64,000 nt of DNA from Aquimarina sp. ERC-38 (GCF_026222555.1 NZ_CP098511.1:3949501-4013500), one strand, 5' to 3'; counted from the stretch's first letter, positions 46,710 through 56,831 are shown. Numbers and translations: made by a program. Notes: generated by a model from the letters alone, not told the origin.

Positions 46710-49286
46710 ATGCACAAATTTTGGTTACTAATTCTTTTATTTTTAGTACAATCACTATCTGCCCAACAGCAATATGAATTAAAACAAATACTTAAAAATC
46801 TATCTGAATTACACAATATTACTTTCTCATACAATTCTTCTGAAATTGAAAATATTACAGTAAATATTAATAATGAATCAAACACGCTAAAGGAAGTAGT
46901 CAACCAACTTAAAACTCAAACAGGGTTACAATTTGAAAAGGTCGATGCATTCAACTATATAGTTTTTAAACCCATTGGTAAAGGAATAAATCCTATTTGT
47001 GGTAAGGTTGTGGATACAAACTTCAGTAGTATTTCTAAGGCAACTGTAAGTGTTGGTAATCAGTATACAAAAACAGATCAAGAAGGAAATTTTTGTATAG
47101 AAGTATCCAATAAGAATGCATTTGTAGCCATAAGTTTAACTGGCTATACAACGCAATTTCTACCGGTATCTTCATTTAACGCTTCTCCTAGTACTATAGT
47201 TTTACAAAATGAAGTCATACAAATGGACGAAGTAGTGATTAAAAATTATATCGTTCCCGGGCTAACCAAAAATGAAAATGGTAGTATTACGGTAAATATG
47301 AGAAAAACCGGAATTTTACCAGGTATTATTGAACCGGATGCCATCCAGACCCTACAATTCATTCCAGGGCTACAGAGTCCGGATGAAACTGTAACCGGAT
47401 TGCATATTAGAGGAAGCACGCCCGATCAGAACTTAATTCTTTATGATGGCGTTAAAGTATATCAAGATGCTCATTTTTTCGGATTATTATCTGCTTTTAA
47501 TCCTTATGTAATTGACAACATACAATTATACAGATCAGCTACAAAAGCTAGGTACGGCGGACATGCAGGAGGAGTTATTTCTATAGGTGTAGATAATGAG
47601 TTACCAAAAAAAATAACAACAGGTATCAGCACTACCTTAACCCATGCGACCATCGATGCTAAAATTCCCATATTTAAGGATAAAATGGCTTTATTTGCTT
47701 CGGTGAGAAGGGGAATTACTGATTTTGCCAGAACCATTACTTATGAAAAATTTGCAGAAGTTGCTTTTCAAAATACCAATATCTCCAGTTCTTTTGATGA
47801 ATTTGATAGAAACCTCACTTCATCAGACCTTCAATTTGCTTACGAAGATTATTACGCCAAATTAATATTTAAACCTTATTCATCTTTACAGTTTAATTTT
47901 GGTTTTTTGCAAAATCAAAATAGATTGTCGTTTAAAGGCCTAAATCCGTTTTTTGAAAGTGCTACAAACGACAACCTGAACGTTAAAAGTCAAACCTTAT
48001 ATGAAAGTATTTCTTATAAAAATAAGGTACTGGGTTTACATAAATTTCAACTGAGTACGACTGCACTTGATAAAAGGTTTAATGGACTTAATGAGTTTGA
48101 TGTTACAGCGCAACCCCCTACTCTTCTTGAGGTTACCTTCCAGAAAGAAAATTTTGTCAGAGAAACCGGCATCGTTTATCATGGAGAAAAAGAAATTTTT
48201 AAAAATGGTTTACTACAGATTGGATACCAGAGAACAAGGTCTGAGTTAGGGTACAGTGCCGATAGTTACGGATTAAATTTAAGAACATTCAGAGAATCTT
48301 TTGCAGGAAGCGAGACTTCACAATCATTTTCTTCGGACTTTAAATTTAGGAATAAAAGACTACATCTCAACCTGGGAGGCAGACGTCAATATTTTAACCG
48401 GTTTCATAGAGCTTATTGGGAACCTCGTGCATTTTTAAATTATAAATTATATCCCGGTTTATGGATAAAAACATCACATGAGGTAAAACATCAATCCATA
48501 AGCCAAATCACAGATTTGAGAAATGACGGATTAGGGAACTTATTCAACCGCTTATGGGTAGTATCTACGCAAGAAGATATTCCGGTCATAAGAAATAACC
48601 AAACCGTTGTAGGAATGGATTTTAAGAAAAACAATTGGACGGTAGATATAGAATTTTATACTAAAAAATTAGAAGGTATTGGGATTTTACTGACTGATAA
48701 CATCTTCGAACCCAGAAATGTTTCCGGAACTAATAGCATCAAAGGAATGGATCTGCTTCTCAAAAAAAAATGGAATAACTACAACACCTGGTTGAGCTAT
48801 TCCTATTCAGAAAGCACTTATCAATTTGAAGAAATAAATAACAATATCCCTTTTCAGGGATCTTTTAATATTCCTCATAGCCTGGTTTGGGCACATTCAT
48901 TAACATTTGACAATCTTTCCTTCTCACTGGGTTATCGATATCGAAGCGGAATTCCTTATACGGAAAAATCATTAGACCTAGATAATCCGCAAAGTAATTT
49001 TATTGTTTTTGAAGAATTTAATGGTAACCGATTACCGGATTATCATCGTTTGGACTTTACAGCCAACTATACCTTCTATTGGGATAAAACACAAAACATT
49101 AAATCACAATTAGGGTTTACTCTTCAAAATATCACAAATGAAAGAAATATACTTTCTCGAGATTTTAGAACTATTGAGACAAACGAATCCCAGGGAGGGT
49201 CTGAAGCTACACGCCCGGTACTAAAGACTATAGATCGTATTTCTGTTGGTTTTACCCCTAATCTTTTATTACGTATTAGTTTTTAG
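46710..49286 (+). CDS. TonB-dependent receptor with STN signalling domain (FecA-like)
   Basis: An 858-residue outer membrane receptor and transducer. After the signal peptide (FWLLILLFLVQSLSAQ) an STN domain (about 20-85: LKNLSELHNITFSYNSSEIE) reaches the FecR protein in the periplasm. A CarboxypepD_reg-like domain (ICGKVVDTNFSSISKATVSV) is next, then the plug (LHIRGSTPDQNLILYDGVKV) and the barrel, ending in the aromatic LLLRISF. With the sigma and FecR genes it forms a complete cell-surface signalling set. The ligand is unknown; no SusD-like gene is present. Confidence 0.92.
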   Translation: MHKFWLLILLFLVQSLSAQQQYELKQILKNLSELHNITFSYNSSEIENITVNINNESNTLKEVVNQLKTQTGLQFEKVDAFNYIVFKPIGKGINPICGKVVDTNFSSISKATVSVGNQYTKTDQEGNFCIEVSNKNAFVAISLTGYTTQFLPVSSFNASPSTIVLQNEVIQMDEVVIKNYIVPGLTKNENGSITVNMRKTGILPGIIEPDAIQTLQFIPGLQSPDETVTGLHIRGSTPDQNLILYDGVKVYQDAHFFGLLSAFNPYVIDNIQLYRSATKARYGGHAGGVISIGVDNELPKKITTGISTTLTHATIDAKIPIFKDKMALFASVRRGITDFARTITYEKFAEVAFQNTNISSSFDEFDRNLTSSDLQFAYEDYYAKLIFKPYSSLQFNFGFLQNQNRLSFKGLNPFFESATNDNLNVKSQTLYESISYKNKVLGLHKFQLSTTALDKRFNGLNEFDVTAQPPTLLEVTFQKENFVRETGIVYHGEKEIFKNGLLQIGYQRTRSELGYSADSYGLNLRTFRESFAGSETSQSFSSDFKFRNKRLHLNLGGRRQYFNRFHRAYWEPRAFLNYKLYPGLWIKTSHEVKHQSISQITDLRNDGLGNLFNRLWVVSTQEDIPVIRNNQTVVGMDFKKNNWTVDIEFYTKKLEGIGILLTDNIFEPRNVSGTNSIKGMDLLLKKKWNNYNTWLSYSYSESTYQFEEINNNIPFQGSFNIPHSLVWAHSLTFDNLSFSLGYRYRSGIPYTEKSLDLDNPQSNFIVFEEFNGNRLPDYHRLDFTANYTFYWDKTQNIKSQLGFTLQNITNERNILSRDFRTIETNESQGGSEATRPVLKTIDRISVGFTPNLLLRISF

Positions 49287-49431
49287 AAAACTTGGCATAC
49301 GCTAAACTTTATTTTTCTTCCCGTACCTTTCCTTTAAGTATCAAAGAGAAATGTTTTAGCTTCAGCAGAATCCTTTGTTAACCTTCTATTCTGAAGGAGA
49401 TAGCAAATGCATTTACAGCTGAATAAGGAAA

Positions 49432-49462
49432 TTTGTCGTACCTCTGTAAATAAGTATCTTTG
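49432..49462 (+). promoter_or_regulatory. Bacteroidota-type promoter of the M14 peptidase gene
   Basis: TTTG (49432-49435), exactly 19 bp, TATCTTTG (49455-49462): a perfect consensus. The start codon follows at 49483, so the leader is short, about 15 bases. Confidence 0.85.
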
Positions 49463-49482
49463 GTAGCAAAAAAGGTTTTCAC

Positions 49483-51213
49483 ATGAATAAAAGCATCTTA
49501 CTTTACTTATTCCTATTTAATTTTTTGCATGCTACTTTTTCGCAAAATGATTTTAAAACAGTTTTTGAAAAAAGCAACGGAACTGAAACAGCAACATACC
49601 CGGAAGTCGTTTCATTTTATAAAAAATTAGCTACCCAATCCGAATTCGTAGACCTTCAGGAAATGGGGAAAACGGATAGTGGTGAACTTTTACATATCGC
49701 TATGTACAATTCGGATAAAACCTTCGACTTTAAAGATATTAGAAAAGACAAAACCATATTACTTATAAATAATGGTATTCATCCAGGGGAAAGTGACGGA
49801 ATCGATGCTACCCAATTATTATTTAAAGATTTAGTACAACGCAACATTAAAATTCCGGCTAATACCGTAGTGATAACTATTCCTATATACAATATTGGAG
49901 GTGCCTTAAACAGAAATACTACTACCCGTACCAACCAGAATGGCCCAAAAGCGTACGGTTTTAGAGGAAATGCTCGCAATTATGACCTGAACAGGGATTT
50001 TATTAAAAACGATACTAGAAATGCCCTTGCGTTTGCAGAAATTTTTCACAAAGTACAACCTGATATCTTTATTGATAACCATGTAAGTAACGGAGCTGAC
50101 TACCAGTATACCCTAACCCATTTATTTACGCAACACAATGCCTTGGGTGGTGCTTTAGGTAAGTATCTACATACTGAGGTTAGACCTTCTCTCGAACGTA
50201 AATTAAAAGTTAAAAACTGGGATATTACTCCGTACGTAAACGTCTGGGGTACCACTCCGGATAAGGGATGGGCGCAGTTTATGGATTATCCCAGATACTC
50301 TACCGGATATACCAGTCTTTGGAATACCTTAGGAATGATGGTTGAAACTCACATGTTAAAACCTTATAAACAACGAGTAGAAGGTACCTATGAACTCCTA
50401 AAAATCATGATTGAAATCGCAGAGGAAAAAGGAAGTGAAATTAGATCTTTAAGAAAAGAAGCTTTTGAGTTTTATCAAAAACAAAAAGTTTATTTAACTA
50501 ACTGGAAGGTAGATTCCACAAAGAACAGGATAATTACTTTTAAAGGATATGAAGGAAAAACAATACCTAGTGCCATTACCACATTACCTCGATTACAATA
50601 TGATCAGTCTTTGCCCTATACTAAAGAAGTTGCCTACCAGGATACCTTTAAACCCACATTATCAATTAATGTACCTAAAGCTTATGTAATTCCGCAAGGA
50701 TGGTGGAGCGTTTTAGAACGATTAAAAATTAATGAAGTGGAGTACCAACTTTTAAAGAAGGATACAGTGATAGAAGTTGAGTCTTACCGCATTTCTGATT
50801 ACAAAACTCGAAAAGAAGCTTATGAAGGGCATTATTTACATGAAGATACAAAAGTAAGTCGGAAAACGTTAAAAAAAGCATTTAATAAAGGGGATATTAT
50901 AGTATACACAGATCAAAACAGTATTCGGTATCTATTAGAAACCCTGGAACCTGAGGCTATAGACTCCTTCTTTAATTGGAATTTTTTTGATACTATTTTA
51001 CAACAAAAAGAAAATTTTTCTCCCTATGTATGGGAGGATAAAGCAGCAGAACTATTAAAAAAAGATTTGGACTTAAAAGACAGGTTTTTAAATATGAAAA
51101 AAGATACTATTTTTAATTCGAACTCTAACTATCAACTGGATTGGATTCATAAAAATTCTGATTATTATGAAAAAGCGCATTTACAATATCCTATCTATAG
51201 AATTATAAAATAG
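49483..51213 (+). CDS. Secreted M14-family zinc carboxypeptidase
   Basis: A 576-residue exported metallopeptidase. The signal peptide is SILLYLFLFNFLHATFS. Zinc ligands are visible as His100 and Glu103 in NNGIHPGESDG and His200 in DIFIDNHVSNGADY; substrate-binding NARNYDLNRDF (163-173) and catalytic Glu288 in GMMVETHML complete the M14 set. The family removes C-terminal residues or acts on cell-wall peptides. The C-terminal third (after about 350) is a beta-rich extension without known name. It has its own promoter and is convergent with the Nudix gene three bases away. Confidence 0.9.
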   Translation: MNKSILLYLFLFNFLHATFSQNDFKTVFEKSNGTETATYPEVVSFYKKLATQSEFVDLQEMGKTDSGELLHIAMYNSDKTFDFKDIRKDKTILLINNGIHPGESDGIDATQLLFKDLVQRNIKIPANTVVITIPIYNIGGALNRNTTTRTNQNGPKAYGFRGNARNYDLNRDFIKNDTRNALAFAEIFHKVQPDIFIDNHVSNGADYQYTLTHLFTQHNALGGALGKYLHTEVRPSLERKLKVKNWDITPYVNVWGTTPDKGWAQFMDYPRYSTGYTSLWNTLGMMVETHMLKPYKQRVEGTYELLKIMIEIAEEKGSEIRSLRKEAFEFYQKQKVYLTNWKVDSTKNRIITFKGYEGKTIPSAITTLPRLQYDQSLPYTKEVAYQDTFKPTLSINVPKAYVIPQGWWSVLERLKINEVEYQLLKKDTVIEVESYRISDYKTRKEAYEGHYLHEDTKVSRKTLKKAFNKGDIIVYTDQNSIRYLLETLEPEAIDSFFNWNFFDTILQQKENFSPYVWEDKAAELLKKDLDLKDRFLNMKKDTIFNSNSNYQLDWIHKNSDYYEKAHLQYPIYRIIK

Positions 51214-51215
51214 GT

Positions 51216-51824
51216 CTAACTCTTATATTTCTGAGAAAAAAGATCCTGAATATTGGCGTAAGACTTTTGTAGGGCCTTTTTTGTTTGTTCAGGGTTCTTC
51301 CATTTGACCTTGGTAATACCTTCATCCTCTTGAGGTATCAATTTTTTATCGTAATCCGTAGTCATTTCAAACCAATAAGTAACCTTAAGGCGGTATTCTC
51401 CATTACGCTTAAAAATATGATAGGTATGATATAAAAACTTGGTAATTTCTAAATTTTGCACTCCTGTTTCTTCTTCTACCTCCCGTATCGCCGTAGTTTC
51501 AATATCTTCCTTTTTTTCAGCTTTTCCTTTAGGAAGGTCCCATTTACCATTACGCTTGATAAATAAAACTTCATGTTCCTTATTGTACACTTTACCTCCC
51601 CCTGCAATAACTACAGGTAATTTGGAGTACAAATGTTCCATTAGTTTTTCTTCATTTTTGTGATAAAAATGATATTTTACCAGTTTCCCCGCAGCTTCAC
51701 CTTTTTCAATTTTTTTTATAATTTTTTCAAAATCAACTTCTTTAACAAGTAAGGTTTTGTAGCCTTCTATTTCTTTTTTGGTAGAAAGAATAATGGGCGT
51801 ATTATTAACAAAAACTTTATACAT
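51216..51824 (-). CDS. Nudix hydrolase
   Basis: A 202-residue protein. The Nudix box is complete, with GKAEKKED, then IETTAIREVEEETGV, matching Gx5Ex7REUxEExGU. About 65 N-terminal residues before the Nudix domain (KVFVNNTPIILSTKKEIEGY) form a small extra domain. Substrate unpredicted; nucleoside diphosphate derivatives or alarmones are typical. Its start codon is nine bases from that of divergent pyrE, so both share one tiny control region. Confidence 0.92.
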   Translation of the reverse strand: MYKVFVNNTPIILSTKKEIEGYKTLLVKEVDFEKIIKKIEKGEAAGKLVKYHFYHKNEEKLMEHLYSKLPVVIAGGGKVYNKEHEVLFIKRNGKWDLPKGKAEKKEDIETTAIREVEEETGVQNLEITKFLYHTYHIFKRNGEYRLKVTYWFEMTTDYDKKLIPQEDEGITKVKWKNPEQTKKALQKSYANIQDLFSQKYKS

Positions 51825-51827
51825 TTG
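51820..51827 (+). promoter_or_regulatory. Possible -7 box of pyrE overlapping the Nudix start codon
   Basis: TACATTTG fits TAnnTTTG and contains, on the other strand, the Nudix ATG (51822-51824). No TTTG stands 19 bp upstream. If used, transcription would begin at or next to the pyrE ATG (51833), giving a nearly leaderless mRNA. Confidence 0.4.
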
Positions 51828-51832
51828 CAGCT

Positions 51833-52474
51833 ATGATTTTTAATATAGAGACGGCAAAAAAAACTGCCGAATTGCTGCTGCAAATTAAGGCAATAAAATT
51901 ACAACCGCAAGAACCCTTTACCTGGGCTTCAGGATGGAAATCCCCTATCTATTGTGACAATCGTATTGCATTGTCCTATCCGGAAGTAAGAAACTATATT
52001 AAAGAACACTTATCGGAGATTATTAAAGTTACTTATGGCAGACCTGATTTTATCGCAGGGGTAGCTACCGGAGCAATTGGCATCGGGATGTTAGTAGCAG
52101 ATTACCTTGATTTGCCATTTATCTACGTAAGGCCGGAAGCTAAATCGCACGGACGTAAGAACCAAATTGAAGGAATAGTACCCAAAGATAAGTCGGTAGT
52201 AGTGATAGAAGATTTAATCAGTACAGGGAATAGTAGTTTACATGCGGTTGAGGCTTTACAGAAAGCAGAAGCTGTTATTAAAGGAATGGTTTCTATTTTT
52301 GATTACGGTTTTGATATTTCCAAAGAAAATTTTGACAAAGCGGAAATTTCCTTATATTCACTTAGTGATTACACGAATTTATTAGCACAGACAGAAGAAA
52401 CTAATTATATTACTAAAGAGCAAAAACAATTATTAGATGAATGGCGTAAAGCACCATCTACCTGGAATATATAA
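51833..52474 (+). CDS. pyrE: Orotate phosphoribosyltransferase
   Basis: Makes orotidine 5'-phosphate from orotate and PRPP in pyrimidine synthesis. 213 residues with FTWASGWKSPIYCDNR near the N-terminus, GVATGAIGIGMLVAD, YVRPEAKSHGRKNQIEG and the PRPP motif VVVIEDLISTGNSS (122-135). It is followed after three bases by an SRPBCC protein gene in the same operon. Confidence 0.95.
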   Translation: MIFNIETAKKTAELLLQIKAIKLQPQEPFTWASGWKSPIYCDNRIALSYPEVRNYIKEHLSEIIKVTYGRPDFIAGVATGAIGIGMLVADYLDLPFIYVRPEAKSHGRKNQIEGIVPKDKSVVVIEDLISTGNSSLHAVEALQKAEAVIKGMVSIFDYGFDISKENFDKAEISLYSLSDYTNLLAQTEETNYITKEQKQLLDEWRKAPSTWNI

Positions 52475-52477
52475 CGT

Positions 52478-52870
52478 ATGCAATTAGAGAGTAATCAAGC
52501 GACAACCCAAAAGTCCCAACAAGAAGTTTTTGACTTTTTGAATAATGTAGAAAACTTCGAACAGCTAATGCCTTCCAGCATTCAAAAGTTTGAAAAAATA
52601 TCAGACGTACGTTTTCTTTTTCAGTTAAAGGGCATGCCGGAAATTGTTTTGGAAAAAAAAGAAAGTCATGCTCCCAATAAAATCGTACTAGGTGCCGCCA
52701 GCGAAAAACTTCCGTTTACGCTCACTGCGGATATTAAAGAAGATAGTCCGACTTCCAGTACAACAAAATTGAATTTTGAAGGGCAATTTAATGCCATGAT
52801 GGGAATGATGATCAAAAGTCCTATTCAGAATTTTATCAATACCCTGGGAGAAAATATTAGCAAATTATAA
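52478..52870 (+). CDS. SRPBCC-family protein
   Basis: A 130-residue START/Bet v 1-like fold protein: N-terminal strand and helix QKSQQEVFDFLNNVENFEQL, middle strands FLFQLKGMPEIVLEKKES and a long C-terminal helix FNAMMGMMIKSPIQNFINTL. Such proteins bind hydrophobic ligands; the ligand is unknown. Three bases after pyrE, as often in flavobacteria, but a metabolic link is not evident. Confidence 0.85.
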   Translation: MQLESNQATTQKSQQEVFDFLNNVENFEQLMPSSIQKFEKISDVRFLFQLKGMPEIVLEKKESHAPNKIVLGAASEKLPFTLTADIKEDSPTSSTTKLNFEGQFNAMMGMMIKSPIQNFINTLGENISKL

Positions 52871-52943
52871 TAGGTAAAGCCATAAAAGCCTTTACTAATG
52901 ATAAGCAGACTTCTATATTTAGTTATACAGAAAAGGTTTATTA

Positions 52944-53675
52944 CTAATAAAGTAAGGTGACTTCCTTTAAATCAAAACGCTCGATAGCGTCATTTTCAGT
53001 TAATATTTCCACTTGTCCGGCTCTATTTACCCCTTGAATTATTCCGGAAAAAAGAATATTTTCTTCTTTTTTAAAGGTTGCAGCTTTATCTTTTTTGAAA
53101 AGATAGTTTTCATACATATTCTTAACATGTTGAAACGAATCATTTAAGTAAGCTAAGAATTTCGTTTGAAAAGCATCAGCAATTGCTAAAAATAGTTGTT
53201 CCGGATCATATTTCTGACCTGTAATTATATGTAACGAACTCGCTTTGGGTAAATGGTTAAACGTATTTTGATTTACATTTAATCCTATACCGATTATAGT
53301 GGCCGTTATTGTATTTTTAATCACTACGTTTTCAATTAAAATTCCGGCTATTTTAAAAGTATCTGACAGAATGTCGTTTGGCCATTTAACTGCCAGGTTC
53401 GGGAGCTGTTCTGCTTCTAGAATTTCAAGTAAAAGTAAAGAGGTTACCATAGAAATCATAAACTGATCTTGCACCGGCAATTCTAGTTTAGGCACTAATA
53501 TACTGCAAGTTACATTCTTCCCGGCATCAGACTGCCAGGTAGTTCCTTTTTGTCCCCTTCCGGCAATTTGATGTCTGGCAGATACTCCCGTAAGCTCATG
53601 AACTACCTGTGACCTATAAAGATTTCTTAAAAACAAATTTGTTGATTCGATGGCATCAACTTTGATTATACGCAT
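52944..53675 (-). CDS. birA: Biotin--[acetyl-CoA-carboxylase] ligase, short form
   Basis: Attaches biotin to the carboxyl carrier protein via biotinyl-AMP. 243 residues without the N-terminal DNA-binding domain of the E. coli repressor type, so a pure enzyme. Motifs: AGRGQKGTTWQS (residues 38-49) binds biotinyl-AMP, LAVKWPNDIL has the catalytic Lys97, and KIAGILIENV, IGIGLNVNQ follow. Divergent from rsfS with 86 bp between; this birA/rsfS/ftsH order is usual in flavobacteria. Confidence 0.94.
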   Translation of the reverse strand: MRIIKVDAIESTNLFLRNLYRSQVVHELTGVSARHQIAGRGQKGTTWQSDAGKNVTCSILVPKLELPVQDQFMISMVTSLLLLEILEAEQLPNLAVKWPNDILSDTFKIAGILIENVVIKNTITATIIGIGLNVNQNTFNHLPKASSLHIITGQKYDPEQLFLAIADAFQTKFLAYLNDSFQHVKNMYENYLFKKDKAATFKKEENILFSGIIQGVNRAGQVEILTENDAIERFDLKEVTLLY

Positions 53676-53761
53676 AAAAAGAGGTTAAGTTGTATAAATG
53701 TATTTAAATACAAACGTTAAAATCATAAAAAGTAATAACTTTACGGAAATTAAAAAAGTGC

Positions 53762-54133
53762 ATGATTCAAAAAGAAATTGACACTGATCAATTGATTGCA
53801 GAAATTATTAGGGGGATTGAAGAAGTTAAGGGAGATGATATCAGTATTTTAGACCTTAGGGATATTGATAATACAGTATGCAATTATTTTGTGATCTGTA
53901 ATGGAACTTCAAACACTCAAGTTAATGCGATTGTAAATTCTATTCAAAAAATTGTTAGTAAATCATTAAAAGATAAACCCTGGCATGTCGAAGGAAGTGA
54001 AAATGCAGAATGGGTACTTATCGATTATGTTCATGTAGTGGTTCATGTTTTTCAGAAACATATTAGAGAGTTCTATGATATAGAAGGATTATGGGGAGAT
54101 GCAAAAACTACTACAATTAATTCAAATTATTAA
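53762..54133 (+). CDS. rsfS: Ribosome silencing factor
   Basis: A 123-residue protein that binds L14 and blocks subunit joining when nutrients are low. The family core is VKGDDISILDLRDIDNTVCN with YFVICNGTSNTQVNAI, WHVEGSENAEWVLIDYVHVV and HVFQKHIREFYDIEGLWGDA. It is ten bases upstream of ftsH in one operon. Confidence 0.94.
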   Translation: MIQKEIDTDQLIAEIIRGIEEVKGDDISILDLRDIDNTVCNYFVICNGTSNTQVNAIVNSIQKIVSKSLKDKPWHVEGSENAEWVLIDYVHVVVHVFQKHIREFYDIEGLWGDAKTTTINSNY

Positions 54134-54143
54134 AAAAAACTAA

Positions 54144-56078
54144 ATGGCTAAAGGCAAGAAAAAGACAGATCCGTCAAAAAAACCAAAATTTAATACGTAT
54201 TGGATTTATGCGATTATCATTGTGGGGTTTTTGGCTTTAAACTATTTTGGAAGTAGTAGTATTGGAACTGCTCCTGAAATCAGCCCTTCTGAATTTACTT
54301 CATACTTAAGTAACGGAGAAGTCCAGAAAGTGGTAATATTAAACCGAAGAGAGGCAAAGGTATATCTGAAACCGGAAGCAAAAGCGGAAGAAAAACACCA
54401 ACGTAAAAAGAATAAATCCATTTTACCTTCCGGACCTAGTGATCCGGATTATCAATTTGAATTCGGAGACCTTCAGAATTTTGAAAATGAAATTGCCAGA
54501 ATCAAAGCTGAAAACGGTATTCAAACCGAAGTGAGCTACGATACGGAAACCAACGTATGGGGCGATCTATTAATTACCCTACTACCCTTTGCCCTTATTA
54601 TCGGAGTGTGGATTTTTATCATGCGAAGAATGAGTGGCGGAGCTGGTGGTGGAGCTGGTGGCCAGATTTTTAATATCGGAAAGTCCAAAGCCAAATTATT
54701 TGATCAAAATACGGATGTAAAGGTTTCTTTTGAGAATGTTGCCGGATTAGAAGGTGCTAAAGAAGAAGTACAGGAAATTGTAGATTTTCTTAAAAATCCT
54801 GAAAAATATACCTCACTAGGTGGTAAAATCCCAAAAGGGGCATTGTTAGTAGGCCCTCCGGGAACGGGTAAGACTTTGTTGGCTAAAGCAGTTGCAGGTG
54901 AAGCAAAAGTCCCTTTTTTCTCGTTGTCAGGTTCTGATTTTGTAGAAATGTTTGTGGGGGTAGGTGCTTCCAGGGTTCGGGATTTATTTAAGCAAGCCAA
55001 AGAAAAATCTCCGGCTATTATTTTTATCGATGAGATTGATGCGATCGGACGAGCTCGTGGAAAAAGTAACTTTTCCGGTTCTAATGACGAAAGAGAAAAT
55101 ACATTGAACCAGTTATTAACGGAGATGGATGGCTTTGGTACTAATACTAATGTGATTGTCATCGCTGCTACTAACCGGGCAGATGTACTGGATAAAGCAT
55201 TGATGAGAGCTGGCCGTTTTGACCGACAGATTTACGTAGATCTACCGGATGTCCGCGAACGTAAAGAGATTTTCGAAGTTCACTTAAAACCTCTTAAAAA
55301 GGATACTAAATTAGATACCGACTTTTTAGCCAAGCAAACCCCCGGATTTTCCGGTGCGGATATCGCAAATGTTTGTAATGAAGCGGCATTGATTGCTGCA
55401 CGTAATGAGCGAAAAGCAGTGGGTAAACAGGATTTTCTGGATGCTGTTGATCGTATTGTAGGTGGATTAGAGAAGAAAAATAAGATCATTACCCCAGCTG
55501 AAAAGAGAGCCATTGCTTTTCATGAAGCAGGGCACGCAACGGTAAGTTGGATGTTAGAACATGCAGCTCCCCTGGTAAAAGTAACTATTGTTCCCAGAGG
55601 GCAATCTTTAGGGGCAGCCTGGTATTTACCTGAAGAACGTTTGATCGTAAGACCGAACCAAATGCTGGATGAAATGTGTGCGGCATTGGGCGGTCGAGCG
55701 GCAGAAAAGGTAATTTTTAATGAAATTTCAACCGGAGCTTTGAGTGACCTGGAAAAAGTAACCAAACAAGCGAGAGCTATGGTGACTATTTATGGGTTAA
55801 ATGATAAAATAGGAAATCTTACTTATTATGATTCCTCAGGGCAAAATGAATATAATTTTTCTAAGCCTTACAGTGAACAAACTAGTGAATTGATTGATAA
55901 AGAAATCTCTAATATTATTGAAGATCAGTATAAACGGGCGATTGATTTACTAGAAAAACATAAAGACAAATTAACCGAACTGGCGGAAGTTTTATTGGAA
56001 AAAGAAGTAATTTTTAAAGATAATCTGGAAAAAATCTTTGGTAAAAGGCCTTTTGATAAGTTAGAAGAAGCCTTATAA
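54144..56078 (+). CDS. ftsH: ATP-dependent zinc metalloprotease FtsH
   Basis: Membrane-bound AAA+ protease of 644 residues for quality control of membrane and regulatory proteins. Two membrane helices (about 18-36 and 141-160) enclose a periplasmic domain. Walker A GPPGTGKT (237-244), Walker B FIDEID (294-299) and the second region of homology ([20 protein letters not shown]) form the AAA domain; the zinc site is HEAGH (460-464) with a downstream Asp near [20 protein letters not shown] linker follows helix 2. Downstream a strong terminator closes the operon. Confidence 0.96.
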   Translation: MAKGKKKTDPSKKPKFNTYWIYAIIIVGFLALNYFGSSSIGTAPEISPSEFTSYLSNGEVQKVVILNRREAKVYLKPEAKAEEKHQRKKNKSILPSGPSDPDYQFEFGDLQNFENEIARIKAENGIQTEVSYDTETNVWGDLLITLLPFALIIGVWIFIMRRMSGGAGGGAGGQIFNIGKSKAKLFDQNTDVKVSFENVAGLEGAKEEVQEIVDFLKNPEKYTSLGGKIPKGALLVGPPGTGKTLLAKAVAGEAKVPFFSLSGSDFVEMFVGVGASRVRDLFKQAKEKSPAIIFIDEIDAIGRARGKSNFSGSNDERENTLNQLLTEMDGFGTNTNVIVIAATNRADVLDKALMRAGRFDRQIYVDLPDVRERKEIFEVHLKPLKKDTKLDTDFLAKQTPGFSGADIANVCNEAALIAARNERKAVGKQDFLDAVDRIVGGLEKKNKIITPAEKRAIAFHEAGHATVSWMLEHAAPLVKVTIVPRGQSLGAAWYLPEERLIVRPNQMLDEMCAALGGRAAEKVIFNEISTGALSDLEKVTKQARAMVTIYGLNDKIGNLTYYDSSGQNEYNFSKPYSEQTSELIDKEISNIIEDQYKRAIDLLEKHKDKLTELAEVLLEKEVIFKDNLEKIFGKRPFDKLEEAL

Positions 56079-56103
56079 AATTAGGAACTTCAGATTGATA
56101 AAG

Positions 56104-56140
56104 AATCTTACGCTAAATTTAACTTTAGGTAAGATTTTTT
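56104..56140 (+). terminator. Intrinsic terminator of ftsH
   Basis: AATCTTAC (56104-56111) pairs with GTAAGATT (56129-56136), with an inner CTAAA/TTTAG helix and TTTAAC loop, and ends in six T. It gives a long, nearly continuous hairpin 26 bp after the ftsH stop. Confidence 0.8.
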
Positions 56141-56147
56141 ATCTTTG
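56140..56147 (+). promoter_or_regulatory. -7 box upstream of the LUD-cdsA-psd operon
   Basis: TATCTTTG follows the ftsH terminator immediately and fits TAnnTTTG. A clear -33 TTTG is absent, since the terminator stem occupies that place. The first gene starts at 56222. Confidence 0.45.
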
Positions 56148-56221
56148 AATTAAAACATAAAAGCCATCATAAATATAGCATTGGTCAATACTAACCTACT
56201 TCCTTATTATAATGTATATAT

Positions 56222-56830
56222 ATGAGCCTATTTAGAAAATTATTTTTTCGAAAATCTAAATCTAAGGCTAAAGATATTGTAATTCAGGGAGAAGGCCGAA
56301 GTAAATATATGCCGGAAATCAATTTACCGGTAGACGAAAGCTTTATGATTAATTTTAAAAGAAATGGTGGTAAATTCTTATATTGTGATACACAGGAAGA
56401 ATTATTAGATTCTTTTGATAAAATTTTGTTAGAAAACGATTGGTACGAATCGCAGTGCTGTTGTTTTGATATTGCCCTTGAACATAAATTTTCAGGATTT
56501 AACTTACAATTCGTTAAAAGTAAAGGTTCCTTTTTTTTTGCAACCTGTGAATACCTGATTGCCGATAGTGGTTCTATTCTGGTATCCTCCAATCAATTGC
56601 GGGAAAAAAAGCTTACAGAACTCCCAGATAATTTTGTAATTATGGCAGGTACCAGTCAGTTAGTTACTACTATTGGCGAGGGATTGAAAGGAATTAAGGA
56701 AAAGAATAAAGAATCCATTCCTTCTAATATTACTACCATAAAAAACTTTGAACCTCAAAAAGAAAAAGACTTTATGAGCTACGGAAGTAGTTCAAAAAAT
56801 TTATATTTGCTATTGTTGGAAGACCTATAG
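56222..56830 (+). CDS. LUD-domain protein (LutC/YkgG-like)
   Basis: A 202-residue LUD-domain protein: FLYCDTQEELLDSFDKILLE, then EYLIADSGSILVSSNQLREK and LPDNFVIMAGTSQLVTTIGE; the end KNLYLLLLEDL is typical of the flavobacterial version. LUD proteins are linked to lactate utilisation with LutA and LutB, but neither is near; in flavobacteria this stand-alone form precedes cdsA. The stop is one base before the cdsA start, so it is surely cotranscribed with lipid genes. Role unknown. Confidence 0.85.
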   Translation: MSLFRKLFFRKSKSKAKDIVIQGEGRSKYMPEINLPVDESFMINFKRNGGKFLYCDTQEELLDSFDKILLENDWYESQCCCFDIALEHKFSGFNLQFVKSKGSFFFATCEYLIADSGSILVSSNQLREKKLTELPDNFVIMAGTSQLVTTIGEGLKGIKEKNKESIPSNITTIKNFEPQKEKDFMSYGSSSKNLYLLLLEDL

Positions 56831-56831
56831 T

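Noticed and set aside
54704..55765. Minus-strand open frames opposite ftsH
   Set aside because: Shadows of the conserved AAA and protease domains.
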